Shown here: piece by piece, positions 19,600 to 27,066 of the stretch
Layout of the letters: each line of letters opens with the position of its first letter
How positions within the stretch are numbered: the stretch's first letter is position 1
Assembly: GCA_002296655.1 (NCBI GenBank)
Contig: DBIN01000040.1
Span: 1-59,039 of the forward strand
Direction of reading: 5' to 3'
DNA length: 59,039 nucleotides
DNA from: Acinetobacter sp. UBA801
Lineage (GTDB): Bacteria; Pseudomonadota; Gammaproteobacteria; Pseudomonadales; Moraxellaceae
Notes under the pieces: model-generated
Seen by the model: only the letters and a program-made list of their open reading frames with translations
The model's database searches: none
Told to the model about the DNA's origin: nothing
Made by a program: the position numbers and the translations under genes

Positions 19600-19880
19600 T
19601 AGTAGCCGCCATCATCTTCTAAAAAAGCAGCAGTATCCGCAGCGCTAGACACTTTTACACTAGGAACATTATGGCTCATAGCGATTAATCTTGCTGTATT
19701 CAAATCCTCATCACTCACTTGAGTCGTGACGGGTATTTTGCCAGTTCGAGCAATTTCAGCATAAACCATGCTCATTACAGTGGCAGGCGTCAGACCAACT
19801 TTTGTCATAATATATTCTGCCGATTCCATAATTGCCTGATCAACCGTGTATTGAACCCGTTTTTTTACCAATGTTGTCAT
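19599..19880 (-). CDS. RelB/DinJ-like ribbon-helix-helix antitoxin
   Basis: Predicted antitoxin and autorepressor. 93 residues from ATG 19880, chosen because GGAG lies six bases upstream; further in-frame starts occur at 19883, 19892 and 19901. The N-terminal KKRVQYTVDQAIMESAEYI followed by GLTPATVMSMVYAEIARTG resembles the RelB/DinJ dimer domain, and the acidic C-terminus (AAFLEDDGGY) would wrap the toxin. The pairing of a RelB/DinJ-type antitoxin with a MazF-like toxin is unusual. A palindromic operator overlaps its promoter. Confidence 0.75.
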   Translation of the reverse strand: MTTLVKKRVQYTVDQAIMESAEYIMTKVGLTPATVMSMVYAEIARTGKIPVTTQVSDEDLNTARLIAMSHNVPSVKVSSAADTAAFLEDDGGY

Positions 19881-19906
19881 CATATGCTCCATACACACCA
19901 CTAAAT

Positions 19907-19938
19907 GCCATTTTATGCCTTAAAATGGCGTAGGTCAA
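19907..19938 (-). promoter_or_regulatory. TA promoter and overlapping operator
   Basis: On the minus strand -35 TTGACC (19933-19938), 17-bp spacer and -10 TAAAAT (19910-19915). A perfect inverted repeat, GCCATTTTA/TAAAATGGC with a 5-base centre (19907-19929), covers the -10 and most of the spacer, where an antitoxin-toxin complex would block transcription. Confidence 0.7.
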
Positions 19939-20104
19939 ACTTGTTCTTACGATGCCTTTTCACATCAAATAGAAAAAATTATTTAATCTGTGCAGACACT
20001 ATTCCCTCAATGACAGCCCTTATACAACAGGTTTAAAAAGGGATTGGATAATTTTTGATGTAAAACTCACTAGAAAGAATGCATGTGGGTTTTATTTGCC
20101 AAAT

Positions 20105-20127
20105 TAATTGTTATGTTATAACATTTC
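20105..20127 (+). promoter_or_regulatory. Zur operator upstream of rpmE2
   Basis: The stretch ending in TGTTATGTTATAACATTTC agrees with the recalled gammaproteobacterial/Acinetobacter Zur consensus (GAAATGTTATA-N-TATAACATTTC) at about 19 of 22 defined positions. It lies 31 bp before the start codon, so bound Zur-Zn would block transcription and zinc shortage would derepress the gene. Confidence 0.75.
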
Positions 20128-20158
20128 TCAAAATACACACTCAGTTTGGAGAAATCTC

Positions 20159-20407
20159 ATGCGTCCGAATATCCACCCAGAATATCGTGAAGTTTTATTC
20201 CACGACACCAACGCCAATGTCTATTTTGTGATTGGCAGCACCTTGCAAAGCAGCCAAAGTAAAGAATATGAAGGCAAGGTATATCCTTATGTGACTTTAG
20301 ATATTTCAAGCGCATCGCATCCGTTCTACACAGGTGAACAACGTCAAACCAGTAATGAAGGACGTGTCGCGAGCTTCAATAAACGCTTTGCACGTTTCAA
20401 ACGCTAA
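20159..20407 (+). CDS. rpmE2: 50S ribosomal protein L31 type B (zinc-independent)
   Basis: Zinc-free paralogue of ribosomal protein L31 that replaces the zinc-binding form during zinc shortage, releasing zinc. 82 residues from ATG 20159, with GGAGAAA upstream. [18 protein letters not shown] and the C-terminal [13 protein letters not shown] identify type B L31; the CXXC zinc motifs of type A are absent, as no cysteine occurs in the protein. An in-frame ATG-like start further upstream was rejected because it lies inside the Zur site. It is monocistronic with its own terminator. Confidence 0.95.
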   Translation: MRPNIHPEYREVLFHDTNANVYFVIGSTLQSSQSKEYEGKVYPYVTLDISSASHPFYTGEQRQTSNEGRVASFNKRFARFKR

Positions 20408-20522
20408 GCTTGAGTTTTATTGCAAAATCTCACAATCACTTCATATTCAGTTAAGTTTTCTGTTTTATATTTTAAACATAGCAAGATTGCTCATCGAAAC
20501 GATGGGATACCTTCTATCTTCA

Positions 20523-20559
20523 AAGCCCAAGCACTCTCCTCCAGCTTGGGCTTCTTTTT
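20523..20559 (+). terminator. Terminator downstream of rpmE2
   Basis: Perfect arms AAGCCCAAGC (20523-20532) and GCTTGGGCTT (20544-20553) followed by CTTTTTA. Confidence 0.8.
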
Positions 20560-20620
20560 ATGTGTAATTTTTATCTAATGGATTTTTCTACTCAACGATT
20601 GATTTGGTACAGACCCTAAG

Positions 20621-20998
20621 CTAATGTTTTAAAAACTGTTGAATCACATAAAAACCCACTGCCAAAAACATCACTCCCAAAACCACACTGGAAAGCGCAT
20701 AACTAAACGCCATACCCTGCTGTCCATGTCTGAATAGTTGCCAAGTTTCCAAACCAAAACTAGAAAAAGTGGTAAAGCCACCTAAAACACCCACCATCAG
20801 TAATAAACGCGCTTCCTGCTGTAATGCGGGATATTTTTGACTATATGCAAAAAATACACCCGCTAAAAAACAACCGAGTAAATTCACTGTCCACGTGGCC
20901 CACGGAAAATGCTGGGTAGATTTAAATAAATACAGGCTGGCGGCATAGCGTAAACTTGCGCCAATTGCACCGCCCATTGCCACCAAAAGCCAATTCAT
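20621..20998 (-). CDS. crcB: Fluoride-specific ion channel CrcB (Fluc)
   Basis: Dual-topology fluoride channel that lowers cytoplasmic fluoride. 125 residues with four transmembrane helices. Diagnostic motifs: GGAIGASLRY near the N-terminus, WTVNLLGCFLAG with the pore Asn, and GVLGGFTTFSSFGLE with the central sodium-site and Phe-box residues. Single-gene form, so a homodimer is expected. A complete fluoride riboswitch is not visible in the short upstream region. Confidence 0.95.
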   Translation of the reverse strand: MNWLLVAMGGAIGASLRYAASLYLFKSTQHFPWATWTVNLLGCFLAGVFFAYSQKYPALQQEARLLLMVGVLGGFTTFSSFGLETWQLFRHGQQGMAFSYALSSVVLGVMFLAVGFYVIQQFLKH

Positions 20999-21177
20999 GG
21001 TGTATTTAATCCTAATAAAAAAAGTGGGATGAATGAACCATCACCGCACAATTAAAACCTGGTCACACTATACAAGAATCATGATCTTAAATGCGAATTT
21101 ATACTCAAAAACACATAGACTTTGCCATAAAAATTGCGCTAGTCTGCATGTTATTTTTAGGCGCAATAGAGGACAAG

Positions 21178-21510
21178 ATGGCTCAGGAATTATTGGCTCA
21201 ACTTGAAGCTGGCACTGCAACATTTTCAGATGTGCTTGGATTTATTGAGGCGCGTTACACCCACACGCCAACTGCTTTCAAAAATGGGCAACAGCTTAAC
21301 GCTGCCAATGAAAATCAAGGCAGTGCCAAAATATTTTCATTTGCGAAACTCAATGGCTTAGATCAGGCACAGACCCTCAGCCTATTTGCAGAACATTATG
21401 CTTCAGTACTTGCAACACCTGAAGGAACTGACCATCAAAATATCCGCCAGTTTATGCAGCACGGTTGGGATGGCGTTCAGTTTGAAACGCTAGCCCTCAG
21501 CGCCAAATAA
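21178..21510 (+). CDS. HopJ-family protein
   Basis: Named after a Pseudomonas type III effector-like protein, but the family is widespread in free-living bacteria and its function is unknown. 110 residues from ATG 21178, which has GAGG five bases upstream and gives the family's usual length; an open upstream extension of 29 codons looks noncoding. Family landmarks: FSDVLGFIEARYTHTPTAFKNG and the QFMQHGWDGVQF C-terminal segment. No secretion system is seen nearby, so an effector role is unlikely. Confidence 0.85.
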   Translation: MAQELLAQLEAGTATFSDVLGFIEARYTHTPTAFKNGQQLNAANENQGSAKIFSFAKLNGLDQAQTLSLFAEHYASVLATPEGTDHQNIRQFMQHGWDGVQFETLALSAK

Positions 21511-21527
21511 AAGTGATTTTAACTAAA

Positions 21528-21568
21528 AAAAAACCGCACGAAAGTTAAACCTAATCATGCGGTTTTTT
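21528..21568 (+). terminator. Terminator after HopJ-family gene
   Basis: Perfect arms AAAAAACCGCA (21528-21538) and TGCGGTTTTTT (21558-21568). Confidence 0.8.
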
Positions 21569-21682
21569 CTTATGGATGTGTATGTTTCACGTGGAGCAAA
21601 ACTCAAGAAGCTATTTACCGTGTATAAGATACTGTCTCTGCAAGTATCTGCAATTCAAACTCCAAACTTAAAAATCTCACAC

Positions 21683-22249
21683 TCAGCTTTTGACTTTTTC
21701 AATCCACTGAATTGAGCTAACCCGAAATACTTCACAAGCACCATCACCCGTATCGGTTGGTGTCAGAGATGACGTCCAAACCAAGTCCTGATCTTTCACT
21801 TCAACCAACTCACCTTTTAAACGCACCAAATCACCACGTTTTACTTTTTGAATATCTTTGGCAATTTGGGGATTGGCAGGAATAATGTGCATATTAGATA
21901 CCATTTGCATGGCTTGTTCTGCAGGCACAGGTAAACGGTCTATTTTCCAATTTAAATAGCGGTCATATTGATTAACTGTGATATGTCGGGCAATTTCAGG
22001 CTCGGCAAACAAGCCCCAACTCACCGCATAATCAATCGGAGAAAATTTGGCTTGGGCATCATCTTGATATATTTTTGAACCCAAAATCCGAAAATCACCT
22101 TTAAAGGGTTGCAACACTTCAATCGACTGACCTTTCAATACAGGAGGCAGACCTTTGGCAATATTACGCTCGACTGAGGCATAGACAGAACATGGCAAAG
22201 CCAAAGTCATTAACAATGCCATGAGTTTTAGCGAAATATGTGTGTTCAT
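21683..22249 (-). CDS. Exported conserved hypothetical protein
   Basis: 188 residues with a clear signal peptide: MNTHISLK, hydrophobic core, cleavage likely after VYA near residue 24. The mature part carries YAVSWGLFAEP, a YLNWKI segment, NMHIIPAN, GDLVRLKGELVEV and, near the end, TPTDTGDGACEVFRV. I recognise this arrangement from a conserved uncharacterised periplasmic family in Gram-negatives, perhaps with an OB-like beta domain, but no function is known. Single cysteine in the mature part. Monocistronic, divergent from the methyltransferase. Confidence 0.75.
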   Translation of the reverse strand: MNTHISLKLMALLMTLALPCSVYASVERNIAKGLPPVLKGQSIEVLQPFKGDFRILGSKIYQDDAQAKFSPIDYAVSWGLFAEPEIARHITVNQYDRYLNWKIDRLPVPAEQAMQMVSNMHIIPANPQIAKDIQKVKRGDLVRLKGELVEVKDQDLVWTSSLTPTDTGDGACEVFRVSSIQWIEKVKS

Positions 22250-22419
22250 TTTAAAGTCTACCTATCAAATTCATCTATCTATATTTATCTTAATCACAGA
22301 TCATCAATACAATAGTTGAAATTGGTAACAAAATGCAGTCATTAGCTTGTTCTGACATGACAAAAACCCTGTAATTTCAGCTAAGCTTATGGCCGTAAAA
22401 TCAATAATCAGATCTGCAC

Positions 22420-23055
22420 ATGCTCTATAAATTTTATCAAAAACATATTTTCCCGCACTTACTGAATCAGGTCATGCAAACCCCGTCCTTAATGGATTTA
22501 CGACGTGAGCTTTTATTGGGCGTAGCGGGTGAGGTTTTGGAAATTGGCTTTGGCACGGGTTTGAATTTACCTTTTTATCAAGGTGTAGATACTGTGTATG
22601 CCTTAGAACCCAATGCAGCAATTTTCGAATTGGCGCAGCAACGAATTGATGAAACGCCTTTTATTGTTGAGCAGATTACCGCAAGTGCAGAGCAACTGCC
22701 TTTTGCAAATAATCAATTGCAGCATGTGGTGTCCACGTGGACCTTGTGCAGTATTCCAGACCTAGAACAAAGCCTGCGAGAGATTTATCGCGTCTTACAA
22801 CCAGGCGGTACTTTGCACGTTATAGAACACGTTTTAAATCGACAAAATTTGAATATTCAGCGTTTACAACATCTGCTCACGCCTATTCAAAAGAAAGTTG
22901 CAGATGGCTGCCACTTAAACCGTGACATTGAAATTACCCTACTTGAAACTGGTTTTGATTTGGGTGAAGTCCAATATATTGATGTTGCAGGTATTCCAAG
23001 TCTTGCACAGCGCATGTTATTGGCACGAGTACATAAACCTCATGCAACAGCTTAA
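22420..23055 (+). CDS. Class I SAM-dependent methyltransferase
   Basis: 211 residues. Motif I EIGFGTGLNLPFY (SAM binding, about residues 41-53), motif II acidic residue in YALEPN, and motif IV region VSTWTLCSIPDLEQSLREIYRVLQPGG, as in UbiE/METTL7-like methyltransferases. No transmembrane segment. The substrate is unknown; the resemblance to phosphatidylethanolamine or small-molecule methyltransferases is only general. It starts at ATG 22420 and is convergent with the resolvase-like gene. Confidence 0.85.
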   Translation: MLYKFYQKHIFPHLLNQVMQTPSLMDLRRELLLGVAGEVLEIGFGTGLNLPFYQGVDTVYALEPNAAIFELAQQRIDETPFIVEQITASAEQLPFANNQLQHVVSTWTLCSIPDLEQSLREIYRVLQPGGTLHVIEHVLNRQNLNIQRLQHLLTPIQKKVADGCHLNRDIEITLLETGFDLGEVQYIDVAGIPSLAQRMLLARVHKPHATA

Positions 23056-23121
23056 GAAAATATTCCCGACCATCTCAGCACACAAAATAAAGAAGAAGAT
23101 TCGTTGCTGTACGCATCAACT

Positions 23122-23595
23122 TTAATCACAGTCTTCAAAATCAATCCGAATGGTTTCAAAACGCAGTCTACCCTGCTGAATGGCTTGTGCAATTGCTTGC
23201 TGACCTTTAGTCAAACGTGCGCCACCACTTTTAATATCAATCAAGACAATGGCAATATCTTCGGCACGCCCGTCGCCATCCCGATAATCGGTATAGCCAT
23301 CGAACACAATATAATCAACAGGATCACCTAAAAATTTGGCATCACTGGGTAAATACTGAAATTCAGGCATAATCGGTGCCAATTGCTCTGCCATTTTGCC
23401 TTTCAATACCGCACGACTGGTATTCACACTGCGCTTTTGTGCCTGTAATAACGCCTGCTGATGCGCCAATTCAATTTCTGCAATATATTGTTCATACTCG
23501 GCTTTAATCCGTCCATTGCGGCTATTGCTTAATATTAAGGTAGTCAGCACCACGCCTATACAAGCACCAATCAGCATTGCCATCCAGATTGACAT
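23122..23595 (-). CDS. Membrane-anchored Holliday-junction-resolvase-like nuclease
   Basis: 157 residues: an N-terminal transmembrane helix (about 3-22), a charged coiled segment, then a nuclease-like domain. RAVLKGKMAEQLAPIMPEF, GDPVDYIVFDG and VLIDIKSGGARLTKGQ match the endonuclease/Holliday-junction-resolvase-related family; the Asp and the xIK in DIKSG fit a PD-(D/E)XK site. Activity is predicted only. Divergent from an orphan ParA ATPase with 115 bp between starts. Confidence 0.8.
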   Translation of the reverse strand: MSIWMAMLIGACIGVVLTTLILSNSRNGRIKAEYEQYIAEIELAHQQALLQAQKRSVNTSRAVLKGKMAEQLAPIMPEFQYLPSDAKFLGDPVDYIVFDGYTDYRDGDGRAEDIAIVLIDIKSGGARLTKGQQAIAQAIQQGRLRFETIRIDFEDCD

Positions 23596-23710
23596 AAAAC
23601 CTTCCTAAACCTTATTTGCAGAACTCGATACGACTTTTGTCAACTGTCATATTCCGAGCACAAAACAATGATATGCTAGGGATGAGCAGATTAAAATCGA
23701 TTCGAGGGTC

Positions 23711-24355
23711 ATGAAAACTATATTAATTGCCAACCAAAAAGGTGGCTGTGGAAAAACCATTACAGCTATTAGTTTAGCATCTGCGCTTGCACAAAAAGGC
23801 TATAAAGTTGCTTTGGCGGATGCCGATAACCAAAAATCTGCACTGCAATGGTTAAAACAAAGACCTGAAACAGCCGCTCCAATCCAAAGTTTAGATTGGC
23901 GTCATGAAAAGTCGATTGGCGATGCACCCAAAAACATTGAATATTTAATTATTGATGCACCTGGCGCATTATCGGGTGAACATGCTGAGCAATTGATCAG
24001 TGAAGCACATGCCATTATCACACCGCTACAACCTTCATTTTTTGACATTGACTCCACCCGTCGCTTTTTAAAGCATTTACAAGATATTAAGCGCATTCGT
24101 AAAGGCAAAGTCCAAATTTTATTACTGGCCAACCGCGTTAAACCCAACTCAGCCAGTTCTAAAGATATTCAGGATTTTTTCCAGAAAATTGAGCAACAGC
24201 CTGTGGCGTGGATTTCAGAACGTGCCGCTTACGGACAATTGGCCATGCAAGGTCTCAGTATTTTTGATAAAACCCAAAAGACTTATTTACAGATGCAAAA
24301 CCAATGGCAACCTGTATTAAACACCATTGTAGATGACCCTAGCCAATGGTTTTAA
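23711..24355 (+). CDS. ParA-family ATPase, orphan (no ParB nearby)
   Basis: MinD/ParA-type P-loop ATPase; members position cargo such as chromosomes, plasmids or protein complexes. 214 residues. Deviant Walker A is QKGGCGKT near residues 9-16, with DADNQ as switch I (about 37-41) and IIDAPGA as Walker B (about 79-85). The short length, with no N-terminal HTH, resembles VirC1/ParF-like small ParAs. No ParB, parS cluster or plasmid gene is visible. Divergent from the nuclease-like gene; ends in a strong terminator. Confidence 0.85.
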   Translation: MKTILIANQKGGCGKTITAISLASALAQKGYKVALADADNQKSALQWLKQRPETAAPIQSLDWRHEKSIGDAPKNIEYLIIDAPGALSGEHAEQLISEAHAIITPLQPSFFDIDSTRRFLKHLQDIKRIRKGKVQILLLANRVKPNSASSKDIQDFFQKIEQQPVAWISERAAYGQLAMQGLSIFDKTQKTYLQMQNQWQPVLNTIVDDPSQWF

Positions 24356-24400
24356 AGCATAGAATCACCACAATTTAGAACTTATTCACCAGAACTTACC

Positions 24401-24428
24401 AAGCTCTCGTTTTCGGGAGCTTTTTTTT
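24401..24428 (+). terminator. Terminator after parA-like gene
   Basis: Arms AAGCTCTCG (24401-24409) and CGGGAGCTT (24414-24422) with TTTT loop and one G-U pair, followed by a run of T to 24428. Confidence 0.85.
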
Positions 24429-24436
24429 CAGTTAAT

Positions 24437-25603
24437 ATGGCACATGACCTTAGGAATGTTTCAGTGAATTCAGTGCAACAGTACGCGCCAACATTACAAA
24501 AAATTTTATTGTTTGGACTGTTTTTTGTCCTGATTTTTTTGGGTTTTCACATCCTCAAATACTTCATTGTTCCTGTTGTTTGGGCAGCGATTATTGCCTA
24601 CATGAGTTGGCCACTGTATCAGTCGGTGATGCGTCTATGTGGTCAGCGTCCTACACTCAGTGCAGCCCTAATGATGCTAATGATCACTTTGGTGGTGGGT
24701 ATTCCACTCACCTTTGCCATTTTTATTCTGCAACATGAAGGTCGCAATTTATATTACGAATTGCAAAAACAGGTCTTTTCAGGGCATTTAGATGTGCCTG
24801 ATTTTATCCGTAATTTACCCATTATTGGTAAAGAAGTGACCCGCACCCTTAAAGAAATTAATCACGACCCGAATAGCATTGTGCAGTCTATTTCTTTATG
24901 GATTCAGGGGCATTTGAACTACGGAAAGGTGGTCATTAATGAAGTCAGCAAAAACCTGATCAAACTGTGTTTTGCTCTGCTGTCTTTATTCTTTTTCTAC
25001 CGTGATGGTCACACCATCTTGCATCAAGTCAGCAAAGCTTTAGAAATGGTGATTGGGCCACGTATTCATCACTATTTAGACACTATTTCTGAAACCACAC
25101 GTGCTGTGGTTTATGGCGTTGGACTCACCGCAATCGCGCAGGCCTTACTCGCAGGCGTAAGCTATTTTGTCGCTGGGGTACCCAATCCGATGGTGCTGAC
25201 TATTGTGACTTTTTTATTTGCCTTAATTCCGTTTGGCCCGCCACTGGCTTATGGTTCAGTATCTTTATGGTTATTCACCCAAGGGCATACTATGGAAGCC
25301 ATTGGAGTCATGGCATGGGGCGTGTGTGTGGTCAGCACCGCTGACAACGTGATTCGCCCCTTGGTGATTTCAGGTGCAACCCAAATTCCATTCTTATTGA
25401 TTATGTTTGGTGTACTGGGTGGCATTGCTAGCTTTGGCCTAATTGGCCTGTTTATTGGCCCTGTTATTTTGGCCGTGTTACTGGCCATTTGGCGTGAATG
25501 GTTGCATGAAAATAATCAACCTGAAGCTTTAATGTTGCCGAAAGCCACACTTGCCCACGACCTACCTGAAGACGATTCATCATCCAATTCAAAGCTTGAT
25601 TAA
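24437..25603 (+). CDS. AI-2E/PerM family permease
   Basis: Integral membrane protein of the AI-2 exporter/PerM superfamily, whose members export AI-2 or couple ion gradients. 388 residues, about seven to eight helices, with the helix pair at residues 20-60, LFFFYRDG near the middle, and NPMVLTIVTFLFALIPFGPPLAYG and GGIASFGLIGLFIGPVILAV near the end, typical of the family. ATG 24437 lies only eight bases past the previous T-run and lacks a ribosome-binding site; the in-frame GTG at 24464, with AGGA eight bases upstream, may be the true start. Substrate unknown. Confidence 0.88.
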   Translation: MAHDLRNVSVNSVQQYAPTLQKILLFGLFFVLIFLGFHILKYFIVPVVWAAIIAYMSWPLYQSVMRLCGQRPTLSAALMMLMITLVVGIPLTFAIFILQHEGRNLYYELQKQVFSGHLDVPDFIRNLPIIGKEVTRTLKEINHDPNSIVQSISLWIQGHLNYGKVVINEVSKNLIKLCFALLSLFFFYRDGHTILHQVSKALEMVIGPRIHHYLDTISETTRAVVYGVGLTAIAQALLAGVSYFVAGVPNPMVLTIVTFLFALIPFGPPLAYGSVSLWLFTQGHTMEAIGVMAWGVCVVSTADNVIRPLVISGATQIPFLLIMFGVLGGIASFGLIGLFIGPVILAVLLAIWREWLHENNQPEALMLPKATLAHDLPEDDSSSNSKLD

Positions 25604-25633
25604 GCTTTCTTTCTTATCATATTGCTCACATGG

Positions 25634-25666
25634 CTGTGTTGATCTGAACAAATCAACTCAACACAG
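25634..25666 (+). terminator. Possible terminator hairpin after permease
   Basis: Perfect arms CTGTGTTGA (25634-25642) and TCAACACAG (25658-25666). There is no U-run, so this is a tentative call. Confidence 0.4.
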
Positions 25667-25757
25667 TTCATACATTCCACTACGCAAACGTTGTATTGTA
25701 ACGTGGCTAACTTTGCTTCAATCAAGACATCCCTAAATATTATGCACAACAAACAGG

Positions 25758-26309
25758 ATGTCTTTTATGCGCTCATTACTCCAATTTGCCAGTCTTGCTG
25801 CTTTTAGTGGTCTCGCACTCATGGGTTGCAGCACCACCGCGACCACACAAGAAAAATCAAAAATCGTAAAAATGCATGCTGTTTCAGCACAAGGGATTGG
25901 CAAAGAATTAGGTACGGTCGAACTGCGTGACAGTGCAGCAGGCTTAGTCATTCACACCCAACTCCAGCAACTCCCTGCGGGTGAACGTGGTTTTCATATC
26001 CATGAAAAAGGTTCATGTGCAGCAGCAGAAAAAGATGGAAAAATGGTTGCTGCTTTGGCAGCGGGCGGACATTTTAATCCGAAAAATGTCCCGCATCATG
26101 GTACACCACTGACAGGTCATTTAGGTGATTTACCTGCTTTAAGTGTTGCAAGCGATGGAACAGCCAAAGTAACCGTGATTGCACCACGTTTAACATTGGC
26201 ACACGTTGAAGGATTGGCCTTGATGATTCATGCGGGCGGCGATAACTATGCCGACCATCCAAAACCATTGGGCGGTGGTGGTGAGCGAATCGCCTGTGGG
26301 GTCATTTAA
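25758..26309 (+). CDS. sodC: Cu/Zn superoxide dismutase, lipoprotein form
   Basis: Periplasmic dismutation of superoxide. 183 residues with an N-terminal lipoprotein signal: hydrophobic core and LALMGC lipobox, so anchored in the envelope. Metal ligands are visible in [26 protein letters not shown] and IHAGGDNY; the disulfide pair is GSC near residue 86 and IACGVI at the C-terminus. ATG 25758 used; ATG 25767 is an alternative. Unlinked to other stress genes here. Confidence 0.95.
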   Translation: MSFMRSLLQFASLAAFSGLALMGCSTTATTQEKSKIVKMHAVSAQGIGKELGTVELRDSAAGLVIHTQLQQLPAGERGFHIHEKGSCAAAEKDGKMVAALAAGGHFNPKNVPHHGTPLTGHLGDLPALSVASDGTAKVTVIAPRLTLAHVEGLALMIHAGGDNYADHPKPLGGGGERIACGVI

Positions 26310-26349
26310 ACCCGCTTTATACATTTTCAATAAAACATTGATAACCAAT

Positions 26350-26632
26350 TGTGGATAAGTTAAGGGTTATACACATGCCTTTCGACTTATCCGCAAAAAA
26401 GTAAAATCATCTTGTTGTGGATTATTCTAAAAATAAGCTCAATGCAGCTCGTCTCGCTTTATATCAGTCGTGTTTCATATCCACACTCACTAATTTTTGA
26501 AAAACTTGCTACGAACTAGCAGAAAACAGCTCAATTTTGCAAACATCGTGTCTAACTTATAAATGTGCAGAGATCACAACCGCTCATCTTTGCGAATGTC
26601 TAAATTTCAGCTACACTGCATTTTTATCCACT
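26350..26632. other. Cluster of DnaA-box-like 9-mers
   Basis: In the 337-bp gap between sodC and the next gene: TGTGGATAA (26350-26358, perfect box, reverse), TTATACACA (26367-26375, perfect TTATNCACA), TTATCCGCA (26387-26395), TGTGGATTA (26416-26424), ATATCCACA (26477-26485) and TTATCCACT (26624-26632), the last four with one mismatch. Apart from the promoter of the next gene, nothing else is seen here. Binding is inferred. Confidence 0.5.
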
Positions 26633-26646
26633 TTAAAAAGATTGGC

Positions 26647-26943
26647 ATGAACATTAAAACATTACGTCTGGTTGGTTTACTCGAAGGTATTTCATTCTTA
26701 TTGTTGTTATTTATTGCCATGCCAATGAAATATATGTTCGATAACCCAATTTTAGTGAAATATGTAGGTATGGGACACGGCGTATTGTTTATCGCATTTT
26801 TAGTGGTGCTTTTTGTGGTTTGTGAAAAACAAAAATGGTCTCTTAAAATGTTTATTTTGGGCTTAATTGCTTCAATTTTACCTTTTGGTCCATTTGTTTT
26901 TGATGCCAAATTGAAAAAGATGGAACAACCAGTACAGGCTTAA
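26647..26943 (+). CDS. DUF3817 membrane protein
   Basis: 98 residues from ATG 26647, matching the family N-terminus (MNIKTLRLVGLLEGISFL). Three transmembrane helices: about 6-24, 37-60 and 66-86. LRLVGLLEGISFLLLL and YVGMGHGVLFIAF are the DUF3817 signatures; the Gly-Glu in the first helix and Gly-His in the second are conserved. Function unknown. Its upstream region holds the DnaA-box-like cluster. Confidence 0.85.
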   Translation: MNIKTLRLVGLLEGISFLLLLFIAMPMKYMFDNPILVKYVGMGHGVLFIAFLVVLFVVCEKQKWSLKMFILGLIASILPFGPFVFDAKLKKMEQPVQA

Positions 26944-27066
26944 TCTACAAGTCCTTTTCAGCTTTCATCACATTACACATTTTTTATATTTGATTTCTAA
27001 ATCAAATATTTATAAGCTGATGCCACATCGAATTGTTTTTTTGATGAAGCTGAAAAATTTAAACCC

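Noticed and set aside
20999..21090. Fluoride riboswitch upstream of crcB
   Set aside because: A short GGTGATGG-like stretch occurs on the minus strand, but the required pseudoknot and conserved 3' parts do not fit in the short leader.
21091..21177. N-terminal extension of the HopJ-family protein
   Set aside because: The downstream ATG has a good ribosome-binding site and gives the family length; the extension has no family match.
21178..21510. Type III secretion effector
   Set aside because: The HopJ family is widespread in bacteria without type III secretion and no secretion genes are present.
23711..24355. Plasmid partition locus
   Set aside because: ParA-like gene alone; no ParB, parS repeats or replication gene nearby, and flanking genes are chromosomal.
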